DNA from: CAVQBP01 sp963740945
GTDB taxonomy: Bacteria > Bacteroidota > Ignavibacteria > Ignavibacteriales > Ignavibacteriaceae
Direction of reading: 5' to 3'
Assembly: GCA_963740945.1 (NCBI GenBank)
Contig: CAVUGE010000032.1
Location: 57,945-121,944, forward strand
Length of the DNA: 64,000 bases
Below are positions 17,931 to 26,787 of the stretch, in pieces. Numbering within the stretch: the first letter of the stretch is position 1; the number at the start of each line of letters is the position of its first letter. The notes under the pieces were generated by a model. It was not told where the DNA came from and ran no database searches. It was given only the letters and a program-made list of their open reading frames with translations. Made by a program: the position numbers and the translations under genes.

Positions 17931-18662
17931 ATGATTAAAATAGTAAATCTCCATAAAAGCTTTGGAAATAAGAAAGTACTTAATGGGGTTAATCTTGAAA
18001 TTGAAAAAGGTGAAACAACTGTAATTATTGGAAGAAGCGGAGAGGGGAAAAGTGTATTAATAAAACATATTGTCGGTCTGCTTTTCCCCGATTCTGGTTA
18101 TGTTGAAGTTGAAAAACAGAACATATCCGAGCTCAGCATTGTTGAATTATATGAGTTAAGAAAAAAATTCGGTTTTTTATTCCAGGGTTCCGCTTTATTT
18201 GATTCAATGACTGTTGAAGAAAATATTGCATTACCTTTAATTGAATCGAAGAATGGTTTTACTAAAAATGAAATTGATAAAACAGTCGCAGAAAAGTTAG
18301 AGCTTGTAGATTTACCGGGAGTACAAAAACTTAAGCCTTCCGAACTTTCGGGAGGAATGAAAAAAAGAGTCGGGCTTGCAAGAGCCCTGGTCACTAATCC
18401 TGCTTATATCCTATATGATGAACCAACTACAGGACTGGATCCAATTATGTCCGATTCAATCGACAATTTAATCAAAGATTTAAGTGAAAAACTAAATGTA
18501 ACCTCTATTGTTGTAACTCATGATATGTACAGCGTCAAAAATGTTGCCCATAAAGTTGCAATGCTGCACGATGGAATTATCTACTTTAAAGGAACTCCCG
18601 CAGAATTATTATCTTCAAAGGATAATACAATTATTAATTTTATTAAAAGAACCGGCTTTTAA
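17931..18662 (+). CDS. ABC transporter ATP-binding protein, MlaF-like
   Basis: A 243-residue ABC ATPase. Walker A is GRSGEGKSVLIKH, the Q-loop LFQGSALFDSMTVEENI is typical of MlaF (the ATPase of the phospholipid-trafficking Mla system), the signature is ELSGGMKKRVGLARAL and Walker B is YILYDEPTTGLDP. I chose the ATG at 17931 because the protein then begins at the usual IKIVNLHKSFG; an upstream TTG adds ten unlikely residues. No MlaE or MlaD partner is adjacent, so it is an orphan within this window. Confidence 0.82.
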   Translation: MIKIVNLHKSFGNKKVLNGVNLEIEKGETTVIIGRSGEGKSVLIKHIVGLLFPDSGYVEVEKQNISELSIVELYELRKKFGFLFQGSALFDSMTVEENIALPLIESKNGFTKNEIDKTVAEKLELVDLPGVQKLKPSELSGGMKKRVGLARALVTNPAYILYDEPTTGLDPIMSDSIDNLIKDLSEKLNVTSIVVTHDMYSVKNVAHKVAMLHDGIIYFKGTPAELLSSKDNTIINFIKRTGF

Positions 18663-18784
18663 CTGCTGATAATTCTACTATCTCGAACACAGCATCACAA
18701 AAAATTAATATTATTTTGAATTTACATCACAGTCTTATGTAGTTTATTTATATAGATTGTATATGAAAATAGAATAAAAAAATT

Positions 18785-18850
18785 TACCCGTAAACGGGAG
18801 ATAAGTTGATGTGTAGAGGTAGCAATACGATATTTTAGCCGTTTACGGGT
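18785..18850. repeat. 66-bp element with 12-bp perfect terminal inverted repeats
   Basis: ACCCGTAAACGG at one end and CCGTTTACGGGT at the other enclose 42 nt. It lies in the 270-bp gap between the MlaF-like and DUF2721 genes. It may be a structured RNA, a terminator or a small repeat; only one copy is seen here. Confidence 0.55.
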
Positions 18851-18933
18851 AATTTATATCCCCTCCGGTTTTAGCATTTTTCCCATAATATTAGCAAATT
18901 AACTCCATTAAAAATTATCCTTTTCCATTGATA

Positions 18934-19413
18934 ATGAAAGAACAAATTTCTATAATACAAATAATTCAATTAATGCTGGCGCCGGGCTTAATGATATCTG
19001 CATGCGGCCTTCTTTTGCTTGGAATGAATAATAAGTATTCTCTGGTCGTCAATAGAATAAGACTGTTAAATGAAGAAAGAAGAAAGTTTTTTTCAAAAGG
19101 CGGCGAAAGGGATTTTAATTATGAAGAAACTATAAGACTTGAAAGCATTTCAAAACAAATAAATGAGCTGGTTACAAGAGTCTCTCTTGTTAAAAATGCC
19201 GTCCTTTATTATACTATTGCTGTTGCATTATTTGTTATCACGTCACTTTTTATTGGTTTATTTTATTTTTTTGAAGTTCCAGACTTGAATATTTTTGTAA
19301 CATTCCTATTTTTATGCGGAATGATCTCTGTTTTAATTGGAGTTATTTTTGCGTCTATAGAAACTAAAAAAGGGTTCGATATTATAAAGCTTGAAGTTAA
19401 GATTGATGAGTAA
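18934..19413 (+). CDS. DUF2721 membrane protein
   Basis: About 159 residues with an N-terminal membrane segment (LMLAPGLMISACGLLLLGM), a cytoplasmic helical stretch (RIRLLNEERRKFF) and two C-terminal membrane segments. This arrangement and the sequence NKYSLVVNRIRLLNEE match DUF2721, a family of unknown function. The ATG at 18934 is preferred over a TTG six bases earlier. Confidence 0.8.
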   Translation: MKEQISIIQIIQLMLAPGLMISACGLLLLGMNNKYSLVVNRIRLLNEERRKFFSKGGERDFNYEETIRLESISKQINELVTRVSLVKNAVLYYTIAVALFVITSLFIGLFYFFEVPDLNIFVTFLFLCGMISVLIGVIFASIETKKGFDIIKLEVKIDE

Positions 19414-19458
19414 CCATCCCTTATTGTTTATATCTGTATCTAATTAAATACTCAACTG

Positions 19459-20061
19459 ATGAATAAAAATAGGGAATACAACCAGGAACTGTTTTTAGAA
19501 CCTGGAAATATGATCCGGCTTTATGCAAAAGGTGCTTTCCCGATGGCGGATGATATAACCGGTGAAATAAACTGGTATCTTCCCGAAGTTAGAACTATCA
19601 TACCCCTAAACAAATATAATTTTCCCCGCTCTCTTAGAAAAACTATGGAGAAATTTGATTTTGAAGTCAGATACGATTATGATTTCCTATCAGTCGTTAA
19701 TGCATGCGCCGAAAGAGAAAAGACCTGGATATCCGGTGGTTTGATAGAAGCATATCTAAGGTTAAAATCACGAAGACATGTACATACTGTTGAAATTTGG
19801 AAAGATAATGAATTGATCGGGGGACTTTATGGCATTACTTTTAAAGGTGCTTTCTTCGGTGAATCTATGTTCAGCAAAGTTTCTCAGACATCCAAAATTG
19901 CTTTAATAAAATTAATTGAGCATTTGAACGAAAGAGGTTTTACCCTGCTTGATGTCCAGTATATGACTCCCCATCTGAAGATGTTCGGCGCAAAAGAAAT
20001 AACCTTTGAAAAATATAACCGCCTCCTTTTAATTGCCTACCAAAGAAATGTTCATTTTTAG
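19459..20061 (+). CDS. aat: Leucyl/phenylalanyl-tRNA--protein transferase
   Basis: N-end-rule enzyme that adds Leu or Phe to proteins with N-terminal Arg or Lys, marking them for ClpS/ClpAP. The 200-residue protein has the family core: INWYLPEVRTIIPL, the glycine-rich GGLYGITFKGAFFGESMFS, and the C-terminal LLDVQYMTPHLKMFGAKEI. Length is normal. No clpS or clpA lies nearby. It follows the DUF2721 gene by 45 bp on the same strand. Confidence 0.95.
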   Translation: MNKNREYNQELFLEPGNMIRLYAKGAFPMADDITGEINWYLPEVRTIIPLNKYNFPRSLRKTMEKFDFEVRYDYDFLSVVNACAEREKTWISGGLIEAYLRLKSRRHVHTVEIWKDNELIGGLYGITFKGAFFGESMFSKVSQTSKIALIKLIEHLNERGFTLLDVQYMTPHLKMFGAKEITFEKYNRLLLIAYQRNVHF

Positions 20062-20716
20062 AATCAAAATGTAGAATGTTTCATATTACTTGCCAACGGA
20101 TAATATCTAAATCAAAGGTTAACGCCGGACTTCCAGTCCGGTGAAAAGCTAAAACCCTCCACCAAACCACAGCCCCCTTTGAACACTGAAGGTGTGAAAT
20201 TATTATAGAAAATATATAATAGCAGTAATGTTCTAGGGGCCGACTAAAAAGTGTCATTCCGGGCTTGACCCGGAATCTAACCTTGCAATTTTGCGCTGAA
20301 AACAGATGCTGAATCAAGTTCAGCATGACAATCTCTACTTTTTGGTCACCCCCGAAATAAATTTTCACACAGACTCTTTATCCAACGGAATCCAATGGAT
20401 AGAAAAGATGAAAAGGATTAGGTTTACTCAGGTGAAAAGACTTAATCTCTTCGATTAGTTATTGAAAACTTTTTATCTTTTTACTTCTTCCTTTTATCTT
20501 AATCATTTTCAATCCTTTAATTAAAAGGTTTCTCCTTAAATTAATATACGTAAGAATTTAACTTTATTTTGAAACAGATATATGTTAATCCTTGATTTTT
20601 TCCCAATTTAATCATAATATAGTGCACAATTGTTCACTAATTTAATGAGAATAACTGAATTTTAATCATAACCGCAATTAATATAAAATAATAAGTCTAT
20701 TCCGGATATAATATAA
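20062..20716. other. Gene-free repeat-rich gap
   Basis: It holds a GCCGGACTTCCAGTCCGG hairpin near 20124, a GAACACTGAAGGTGTG hairpin followed by ATTATTATAGAAAATATA (about 20178-20216), the inverted REP-like copy at 20234-20353, and a solo TTCACACA end at 20364 followed by TCTTTATCCAACGGA. The remaining 300 bp before dinB are AT-rich with nothing recognisable. Confidence 0.6.
20234..20353 (-). repeat. Composite REP-like repeat (copy 2 of an inverted pair)
   Basis: Reverse complement of 15284-15405 with a few substitutions. It contains CATTCCGGGCTTGACCCGGAAT and GATGCTGAATCAAGTTCAGCAT hairpins. It lies in the aat-dinB gap. Confidence 0.8.
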
Positions 20717-21859
20717 ATGAGGATAATTTTTCACCTAGACCTTGATGCATTTTTTGTTTCCGTAGAAAGGATTTTTAATCCGGCACTTGCCGGTAAACCG
20801 GTAATCGTTGGAGGTGACCCTCAGGGCAGAGGTGTTGTAGCAGCCTGCTCTTATGAAGCACGGGCATTCGGGCTTCATTCTGCCATGCCTATAAGAATTG
20901 CTTTTAAACTTTGTCCCAATGGAATTTACCTGCATGGTCATTATGATGAATATGTAAATTATTCAAAGGCTGTGAAAAATATTCTGGAGAAATACGCTCC
21001 TATAATTCAACAAGCATCTATTGATGAGTTTTATATGGATTTTACCGGCTGTCAAGCTATGTACGGTCCCTTTTATAATTTCGCGCTTTCCATACAAAGT
21101 GAAATAGAGAATAAATTATCCCTCCCATGCTCTATAGGAATCGGGACAAATAAAACTATTGCTAAGATTGCTTCTGATTTTAAAAAGCCGAAAGGAGTTA
21201 CTTTTGTTGAACCTGGAGATGAAAAAGACTTCCTGTCCATTCTGCCGGTTGAAAGAATCCCCGGCGTTGGAAAAAAAACATTACAATATCTTAACAATAG
21301 GGGAATTTATACCGTAGGAGAAATTGCAAATCTTCCTCAGGATTTTTTTGCCGCAGCTTTCGGTAAGTTCGGAATTGATTTATGGAAGAAAGCAAACGGC
21401 ATGGGAACTGAATACTTAACTCTTGACCACGAACAAAAAAGTATATCAAAAGAAACTACTTTCGGGAATGATGTAAACAGTAAAAATCTCATAGAAAATA
21501 TCATCTTCGAAATTGCCGGTAAAGTCTGCCAGACTTTACGGGATAACAATTTTCATGCATCAACTGTTACCGTTAAGATAAGACATTCCGATTTTAAAAC
21601 TTATACACGTTCCAGAACTATAAAGCATACAAGTGACGATAAAATAATTTTCGAAACTGCATTGGATTTATTTAGGAAATCATATACAAGAAGGGTCTCA
21701 TTAAGATTAATCGGAATAAAACTTACCGGCTTCAGTTTATCATCCTACCAGGAGAATTTATTCGACAGAACTGAAGCTGCAAGAAAACGACTTATCGAAG
21801 CTGTAAATTCAATAAGAAATAAATACGGCTATACCTCAATCCAAATAGGAAATTATTAA
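20717..21859 (+). CDS. dinB: DNA polymerase IV (Y family)
   Basis: Translesion polymerase. The 380-residue protein has all Y-family motifs: FHLDLDAFFVSVE with the first catalytic acidic residues, GVVAACSYEARAFGLHSAMP, QQASIDEFYMDF with the second catalytic pair, GIGTNKTIAKIAS, and the helix-hairpin-helix IPGVGKKTLQYL. It lacks a C-terminal beta-clamp peptide that I can identify with certainty. It is monocistronic, with hairpins downstream. Confidence 0.95.
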   Translation: MRIIFHLDLDAFFVSVERIFNPALAGKPVIVGGDPQGRGVVAACSYEARAFGLHSAMPIRIAFKLCPNGIYLHGHYDEYVNYSKAVKNILEKYAPIIQQASIDEFYMDFTGCQAMYGPFYNFALSIQSEIENKLSLPCSIGIGTNKTIAKIASDFKKPKGVTFVEPGDEKDFLSILPVERIPGVGKKTLQYLNNRGIYTVGEIANLPQDFFAAAFGKFGIDLWKKANGMGTEYLTLDHEQKSISKETTFGNDVNSKNLIENIIFEIAGKVCQTLRDNNFHASTVTVKIRHSDFKTYTRSRTIKHTSDDKIIFETALDLFRKSYTRRVSLRLIGIKLTGFSLSSYQENLFDRTEAARKRLIEAVNSIRNKYGYTSIQIGNY

Positions 21860-21939
21860 CCTTCGGTGAAGGTTGTAGGTTGTTGGTTGTAGGGAGGCTT
21901 CAAAACCTCCGGAGTTTCTGAAAACCCCGGAGGTTTTTT
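21859..21939 (+). terminator. Hairpins downstream of dinB
   Basis: AACCTTCGGTGAAGGTT immediately follows the dinB stop. At 21903-21939 lies a CCTCCGG...CCGGAGG palindrome followed by six Ts. The second looks like an intrinsic terminator built from the dispersed CCTCC palindrome family. Confidence 0.6.
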
Positions 21940-21989
21940 AACGAAAGAACATCATAAAAAGTCAATAACAATTATAATTACTGTTAATT

Positions 21990-22106
21990 GAACTTTCTGA
22001 CTTCTGTTCTCTGACCATCTGGCATTCGGTATCTAGTACATCTGGTATCAGATATCTTTGTATCTTGTACTCAATACTCAAATCTCCTTACTCAATACTA
22101 ACTAAT
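21990..22106. repeat. Degenerate simple repeat at gene 3' end
   Basis: Runs of CTGACTTCTGTTCTCTGAC, ATCTGGTATCAG-type units and ACTCAATACTC units. The run ends at the stop codon of the aldo/keto reductase gene and is similar in kind to 4195-4314. Confidence 0.6.
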
Positions 22107-23090
22107 CTACCAATAGTGATGGACACTTTCCCGTATATATTTCTCATAAATACTCCTTACTCCTTCCATTGTATCATTGGAAAGAGGAGGCATATCTGTT
22201 GAATTAATATTTTCTTCAACCTGATCTGCATGTTTAGCACCGGGAATTGCACAGGTTACAGCATCAAACATTAAAATCCACTTCAATGCAAATTGTGTTA
22301 GGCTCATTCCTTCAGGACAAATAGTTTTCAATTCCTCAACTGCTTTTAGTCCTGTATTATATTCTATCCCTGAAAAAGTTTCTCCTTTATCAAAAGATTC
22401 ACCATTCCTGTTAAAACTTCTATGATCATCAGGAGCAAATTTAGAATTACTATTTAGTTTACCAGTCAGCATTCCGGACGACAAAGGAACGCGGGCTAAT
22501 ATTCCTACCTTATGCTTTTTTGCCTGCTCAAAAAACAGTTCGGAAGGACGATGCCGGAACATATTAAATATAATCTGCACACTTTGAACATTGGGATATT
22601 CAAGAGCTTTTAATGCCTCTTCCACTTTTTGGACACTTACCCCGTAATATTGAATTTTTCCGTCTTTTACCAGATCATCAAGAATATCAAAAACTTCCGG
22701 CATATAGAATACTTCCGTCGGCGGGCAATGAAGCTGAAGTAAATCAATTGCCTCTGTTTCCAGGTTTTTAAGGCTTCTCTCCACAAAAGATGTTAAATTT
22801 TTACGGTTATAACCCTCCGCTGTATGCGGATCTAATCTTCTGCCGGCTTTTGTTGCAATGAAAAAATTTTCACTACTCTCCCTACCTAATTTTGCTAACA
22901 ACTTTTCGCTGTGCCCGTCACCATAAACATCTGCCGTATCAAAAAAATTTACTCCAAGTTCTAATGCTTTATGTAAAGCTGCCAGTGATTCACTATCATC
23001 CGTACTACCCCATGCCCCTCCTATTGCCCAGCTGCCGAAACTTATTTCTGAAATCTCCCAGCCGGTTCGTCCCAATTTATTATACTTCAT
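22107..23090 (-). CDS. Aldo/keto reductase
   Basis: A 327-residue NADPH-dependent oxidoreductase with a TIM-barrel fold. The catalytic residues can be seen: FFDTADVYGDGHSE with the Asp and Tyr, ATKAGR with the Lys, and LLQLHCPP with the His. The C-terminal cofactor region ends ALKWILMFDAVTCAIPGAK. The N-terminus (KLGRTGWEISEISFGSWAIG) is typical of the general bacterial subgroup. Substrate unknown; monocistronic. Confidence 0.92.
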   Translation of the reverse strand: MKYNKLGRTGWEISEISFGSWAIGGAWGSTDDSESLAALHKALELGVNFFDTADVYGDGHSEKLLAKLGRESSENFFIATKAGRRLDPHTAEGYNRKNLTSFVERSLKNLETEAIDLLQLHCPPTEVFYMPEVFDILDDLVKDGKIQYYGVSVQKVEEALKALEYPNVQSVQIIFNMFRHRPSELFFEQAKKHKVGILARVPLSSGMLTGKLNSNSKFAPDDHRSFNRNGESFDKGETFSGIEYNTGLKAVEELKTICPEGMSLTQFALKWILMFDAVTCAIPGAKHADQVEENINSTDMPPLSNDTMEGVRSIYEKYIRESVHHYW

Positions 23091-23252
23091 TATGACCTCA
23101 ATTATTTTTTCTTCATCTTAAAAATAAATCAGGATATAAATAAATCCAATTAAGCGTGAAATATTCGCTTGATTTAATTTTGAACCAGCAGAGTTAGTAT
23201 CAAAAAATTATACTCTAGTAATTATAATTAATTAGGAAAATTATGAGGATAT

Positions 23253-23349
23253 AAAGATGACATCTTTAGAAATAGAAAAACTTCTCAATCTTTTATTAAA
23301 ATATAAGTTAAATAAAACCTTATTATTAAATGATAAAGATGTCATCTTT
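23253..23349. repeat. AAAGATGWCATCTTT-bounded element, copy 1
   Basis: A 97-bp AT-rich element with AAAGATGACATCTTT at the left end and AAAGATGTCATCTTT at the right, exact inverted copies of each other. The right flank CAAATA is shared with copies at 25688 and 38998. It lies in the gap between the aldo/keto reductase and PAP2 genes. No coding capacity. Confidence 0.8.
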
Positions 23350-23368
23350 CAAATATTGAGTAGGAAAT

Positions 23369-24295
23369 TCACTTTATGGAATATACCATTGAAAGCCCCA
23401 TATTATTTTTACTAAAATTAGGTAGGATACAAAATCTATCGATATTATTAATTTCATCGTAGTCATTATCAAGAGATTTAACCGGAGAGACAATATTTCC
23501 AAAAGAATATCCTAGAAACATTCCAAAAGGTAAATCACTATACCAGTGCATCCCTTTACCTACCAATCCTACCCCGATTAATCCGAGTAGGGAATAACCG
23601 ACAGGCCTGATCCATTTAATTTCAGGATAATTATTGGCTATAACAGTTAACGTAGCACTAGCCGTAGCAATATGTCCGGATGGAAAAGAAAAAAACTTAG
23701 GCTGATTTTTTTGATATTCTTTTAAATTCGGAAAGATGCGCCATCTGCCTTCAGATCTTGTAGCCATTATCGGGGTTTCTCTTCCCGAAATTCTTTTTAG
23801 TACCTGGATACAAATTCCGGAAGCTAAAACAGCCTCCGAAATATTAAATGCTGTTTTTAGAGCTCTTTCATCCTTGAATATTATACCGTAAGCTGAAAAT
23901 AAACCTGCTAACAGGAAATGATATTTCCCGTCACCCATTGAAACTGCGAAATTGTTAATGCTGCGGAATGTATTATGCCTATTATAATTTAACCTTGTCT
24001 GCCGCCAGGTCCTTTGATCAAGGTTTAATAATGAAGATGTTATAAATGTCAGACCTATTAGAGATGTTGTATTCTTAGGAGAGACAGTTTCATTTATAAA
24101 ATTGTAGTAATCGGATGGTAAATGCGAAAAAATAGTATACCATTTGGATTTATCTATTTGAGGAATATCAGGTTTAAAACCCAGCATTAAAATTGTGCTG
24201 TCTGTTTTTACAAAAATATTCTCCTTATCAGGTTGTGAATATAATTTTGTAATTGTAATTAAAATGATTAAAATATATAATTTCTTATTTATCAT
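23369..24295 (-). CDS. PAP2-family phosphatase
   Basis: A 308-residue protein with a signal-like N-terminus (LYILIILITITKLYSQ). The acid-phosphatase core is present: KRISGRETPIM (K...RP-like motif), FSFPSGHIATASA, and GKGMHWYSDLPFG with the last catalytic His and Asp. Family members dephosphorylate lipid phosphates or undecaprenyl diphosphate outside the inner membrane. It is followed upstream by a close paralog at 24334-25362, so the two arose by tandem duplication and diverged. Confidence 0.82.
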   Translation of the reverse strand: MINKKLYILIILITITKLYSQPDKENIFVKTDSTILMLGFKPDIPQIDKSKWYTIFSHLPSDYYNFINETVSPKNTTSLIGLTFITSSLLNLDQRTWRQTRLNYNRHNTFRSINNFAVSMGDGKYHFLLAGLFSAYGIIFKDERALKTAFNISEAVLASGICIQVLKRISGRETPIMATRSEGRWRIFPNLKEYQKNQPKFFSFPSGHIATASATLTVIANNYPEIKWIRPVGYSLLGLIGVGLVGKGMHWYSDLPFGMFLGYSFGNIVSPVKSLDNDYDEINNIDRFCILPNFSKNNMGLSMVYSIK

Positions 24296-24333
24296 TTTAT
24301 ACTAATAACTAAGTTATATAGACCTAAAAGGAA

Positions 24334-25362
24334 CTAAAATTGATAACAGAAACTCATTCCTTTGCTCCCGTTTATGAAATAAGGTAAAAAGCTTAAGGAT
24401 TGTTTTTCATTTTTATTATTTGATTTTACTAAATATGAAGGATGGGCAACTATTTTTCCAAATATATAACCAAGCGCTATACCTAAGGGATAATCACTGT
24501 ACCAGTGAATACCTTTATTAGCCATTCCGAAACCTATAAAACCAGCCAAGACAAAACTTGCAGGTTCAAGCCATTTTATTTCCGGATAATTTTCCGAAAT
24601 AACAATAAAAGCAGCCATTGAAGTGGCAATATGTCCGGAAGGGAATGCATCATAAGCCGGGACATGTTTATGATAATCAATCTGATTCGGGAAGAATCTC
24701 CATGCTCCTCCAGTTTTTGTCTCAACAAAAGGACTTTCTCTCCCGGTTAAGTGCTTTATTACCTGAACGACTGCCCCTGCAGAAAGAACAGCCTCAACAG
24801 TCTGACTTGCAGTCCTTATTGCCCTATTATCACTTGCAATAAATCCATATGCACCAAAAGCAATGGCAAGCCCGAATTGAGTTCTGCCGTCTCCTATTTC
24901 AGTAAAAAAATCACTGAAGCTTTTGTTAAAAGGCGTTCTATTATAAAACCTTTCAGATTCCCGCCATGATTTTTCATCGGTCATAATTAAACCGGCAGTT
25001 AAGACAGCTATCCCTAGATATTTTGGAATATTTTCCGTAGTAAATTCCTGTTTATAATATGATAGCCAATCTGAGGGTAAATTTGTTACCATTGAATACC
25101 ATTTGGGTAATGGTTCACCCAAAGAAGAAGTTGTATCGTTTCCTGAATTTTCGCTGTTTAACCTGATGATATTTATTGGAAGAACGGGATACCGGTTTGA
25201 TTCCGTTATTGAAACTGAATTTGACGGAACTATTATTTGTGCAGTTCTTATTTTTAATTCCTCACCCATATTACCAAACAGAAACGGCATTTTTGATAAA
25301 GAAAATTGCGGAAAGATTTGAATTAAAAATAGGAAGCAGCAAAAAAGTGTCTTTACAATCAT
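24334..25362 (-). CDS. PAP2-family phosphatase (paralog)
   Basis: A 342-residue paralog of the preceding gene, with a longer N-terminal region after a signal peptide (IVKTLFCCFLFLIQIFPQ). The motifs are intact: KHLTGRESPF, DAFPSGHIATSMAA and KGIHWYSDYPLG. Shared segments such as PKWYSMVTNLPSDW align with PSDYYNF in the neighbour. The 38-bp gap suggests a two-gene operon. The substrate is not predictable; lipid phosphatase or outer-membrane-associated hydrolase are both possible. Confidence 0.82.
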   Translation of the reverse strand: MIVKTLFCCFLFLIQIFPQFSLSKMPFLFGNMGEELKIRTAQIIVPSNSVSITESNRYPVLPINIIRLNSENSGNDTTSSLGEPLPKWYSMVTNLPSDWLSYYKQEFTTENIPKYLGIAVLTAGLIMTDEKSWRESERFYNRTPFNKSFSDFFTEIGDGRTQFGLAIAFGAYGFIASDNRAIRTASQTVEAVLSAGAVVQVIKHLTGRESPFVETKTGGAWRFFPNQIDYHKHVPAYDAFPSGHIATSMAAFIVISENYPEIKWLEPASFVLAGFIGFGMANKGIHWYSDYPLGIALGYIFGKIVAHPSYLVKSNNKNEKQSLSFLPYFINGSKGMSFCYQF

Positions 25363-25504
25363 ATCCTTTTTTTGAATAATTGCTGATTGGTTAAATAATT
25401 AAATGCTGCTAAAAAGTTTTTATTTTGACCGTTAAATAATATTATTGTATTTAAATAGTCAATATGTATTAAAAATATATATTGTAAAACACATTAGCCT
25501 CCTT

Positions 25505-25625
25505 AACCTCCAAGGTTTTCCTAAACCTTGGAGGTTTTCTCTAATCACCAATATTATCCTGATATTTTTTAACAATTACAAGAAGAATTTCGAGATAAAA
25601 TTCTATGTCGGTATTATAATGGTGG
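25505..25625 (+). repeat. CCTCC palindrome with extended repeat tail, copy 1
   Basis: AACCTCCAAGGTTTTC...AACCTTGGAGGTTTT followed by a related tail (TTTTTTAACAATTA, AAGAAGAATTTCGAGATAAA). The same palindrome-plus-tail unit recurs at 25990-26115 in the same orientation, so the repeated unit is about 115 bp, not only the hairpin. Confidence 0.7.
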
Positions 25626-25687
25626 TAACTTCGGTTAACAATTTATTCCGATTATTGTTACATTTATAAGCTGAGTTTTGCAATTGT

Positions 25688-25782
25688 AAAGATGACATCT
25701 TTAAAAAGAAAATTACTTTCAATTTTTTCAAAATGTAAAGCCAGATAAAGCCTTATTTTTAAAAAATAAAGATGTCATCTTT
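25688..25782. repeat. AAAGATGWCATCTTT-bounded element, copy 2
   Basis: A 95-bp element with the same inverted ends and a related interior (CAATTTTTTCAAAATGTAAAG, AGCCTTATTTTTAAAAA, given in parts). The right flank CAAATACC matches the copy at 38998. It lies between the two CCTCC repeat units in the 790-bp gene-free gap 25363-26155. Confidence 0.8.
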
Positions 25783-25989
25783 CAAATACCGATTCTTGCG
25801 TAACTTCTGTTAATTATTGAATAAACTTTTATTTATATTTTAAAGATGAAATTCTTTTTATTAACTTTAATTATCTTCTTAACTCGCAAAAATTTAATTT
25901 TAATTTTTAACCCACAAAGTCTCTGAAAACGTTCTGAAAATGTCTTGAAAACGTCTTAACTCCATGTTAAAACAATATTCCCAAGCCTT

Positions 25990-26115
25990 AACCTCCAGGG
26001 TTTTCCTAAACCTTGGAGGTTTTCTTGAAATACTTTGGTCTTTTCGTGATAATTTTTTAACAATTAAAGAAGAATTCCGGGATAAAATTCTATATTGCTT
26101 TTATTATTTTTTTGT
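25990..26115 (+). repeat. CCTCC palindrome with extended repeat tail, copy 2
   Basis: Direct copy of 25505-25625, with the tail reading GATAATTTTTTAACAATTA then AAGAAGAATTCCGGGATAAA. It sits just upstream of msrB. A short tandem run (TCTGAAAACGT units, about 25921-25963) precedes it. Confidence 0.7.
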
Positions 26116-26155
26116 AAATATTTTTATAAAAATTGAGAAAGATAAGGTTATTTAT

Positions 26156-26686
26156 ATGAAACCGCACATAATTCTTCTAACCCTGCTATTTTCATACTTT
26201 TTAATAGGTGTAGTATCATGCCGGAATATCAAATCAAATACATATTCCTCTGATGGGACTAAGGTTATTGATGAAGACAGTACTAATTTTCCTGTAAAAA
26301 AATCAGATGCGGAATGGAAAAAAACATTGACTTCCTCACAATATTATATTCTCCGCGAAAAAGGTACCGAACTCCCATTTACAGGTAAATATTATGATAA
26401 TCATGAAGATGGGATTTACAAATGTGCAGGCTGCGGTCAAGTCCTTTTCAGTTCCGATGCAAAATATAATTCCGGTACCGGATGGCCAAGCTTCTGGAAA
26501 CCTTACTCACCCGGAAGTGTTGTATTAAATGAGGACCATAGTTTGGGAATGGTCAGAGTTGAAGTACTCTGCAGTAAATGCGGCGGTCATTTAGGCCATG
26601 TCTTTGATGACGGTCCCGCTCCAACTTATAAAAGATATTGCATTAATTCCGCAGCCCTGATATTCCAGAAACCGGAAAACCACTAA
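26156..26686 (+). CDS. msrB: Lipoprotein peptide-methionine (R)-S-oxide reductase
   Basis: Repairs methionine-R-sulfoxide. From the ATG at 26156 the protein has 176 residues: a lipoprotein signal peptide ending VVSC, a linker of about 35 residues, and a full MsrB domain. The zinc-binding CAGCG and CSKCGGH pairs are present, along with SGTGWPSFWKP and the catalytic Cys in RYCINSAAL. An in-frame TTG-less extension upstream is repeat DNA and is not used. Lipid anchoring suggests repair of envelope proteins. Confidence 0.93.
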   Translation: MKPHIILLTLLFSYFLIGVVSCRNIKSNTYSSDGTKVIDEDSTNFPVKKSDAEWKKTLTSSQYYILREKGTELPFTGKYYDNHEDGIYKCAGCGQVLFSSDAKYNSGTGWPSFWKPYSPGSVVLNEDHSLGMVRVEVLCSKCGGHLGHVFDDGPAPTYKRYCINSAALIFQKPENH

Positions 26687-26787
26687 AAAGATGGTCTCCT
26701 ATAAATTTAGTTAAACATTAAAGCTAAAATATCTTCCCCCGGATAACTATTAACGATTAACTATTAACGATTACCCATTAACGCCCT

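Noticed and set aside
25964..26155. Upstream extension of msrB
   Set aside because: It translates the CCTCC palindrome repeat. The lipoprotein signal peptide begins at 26156.
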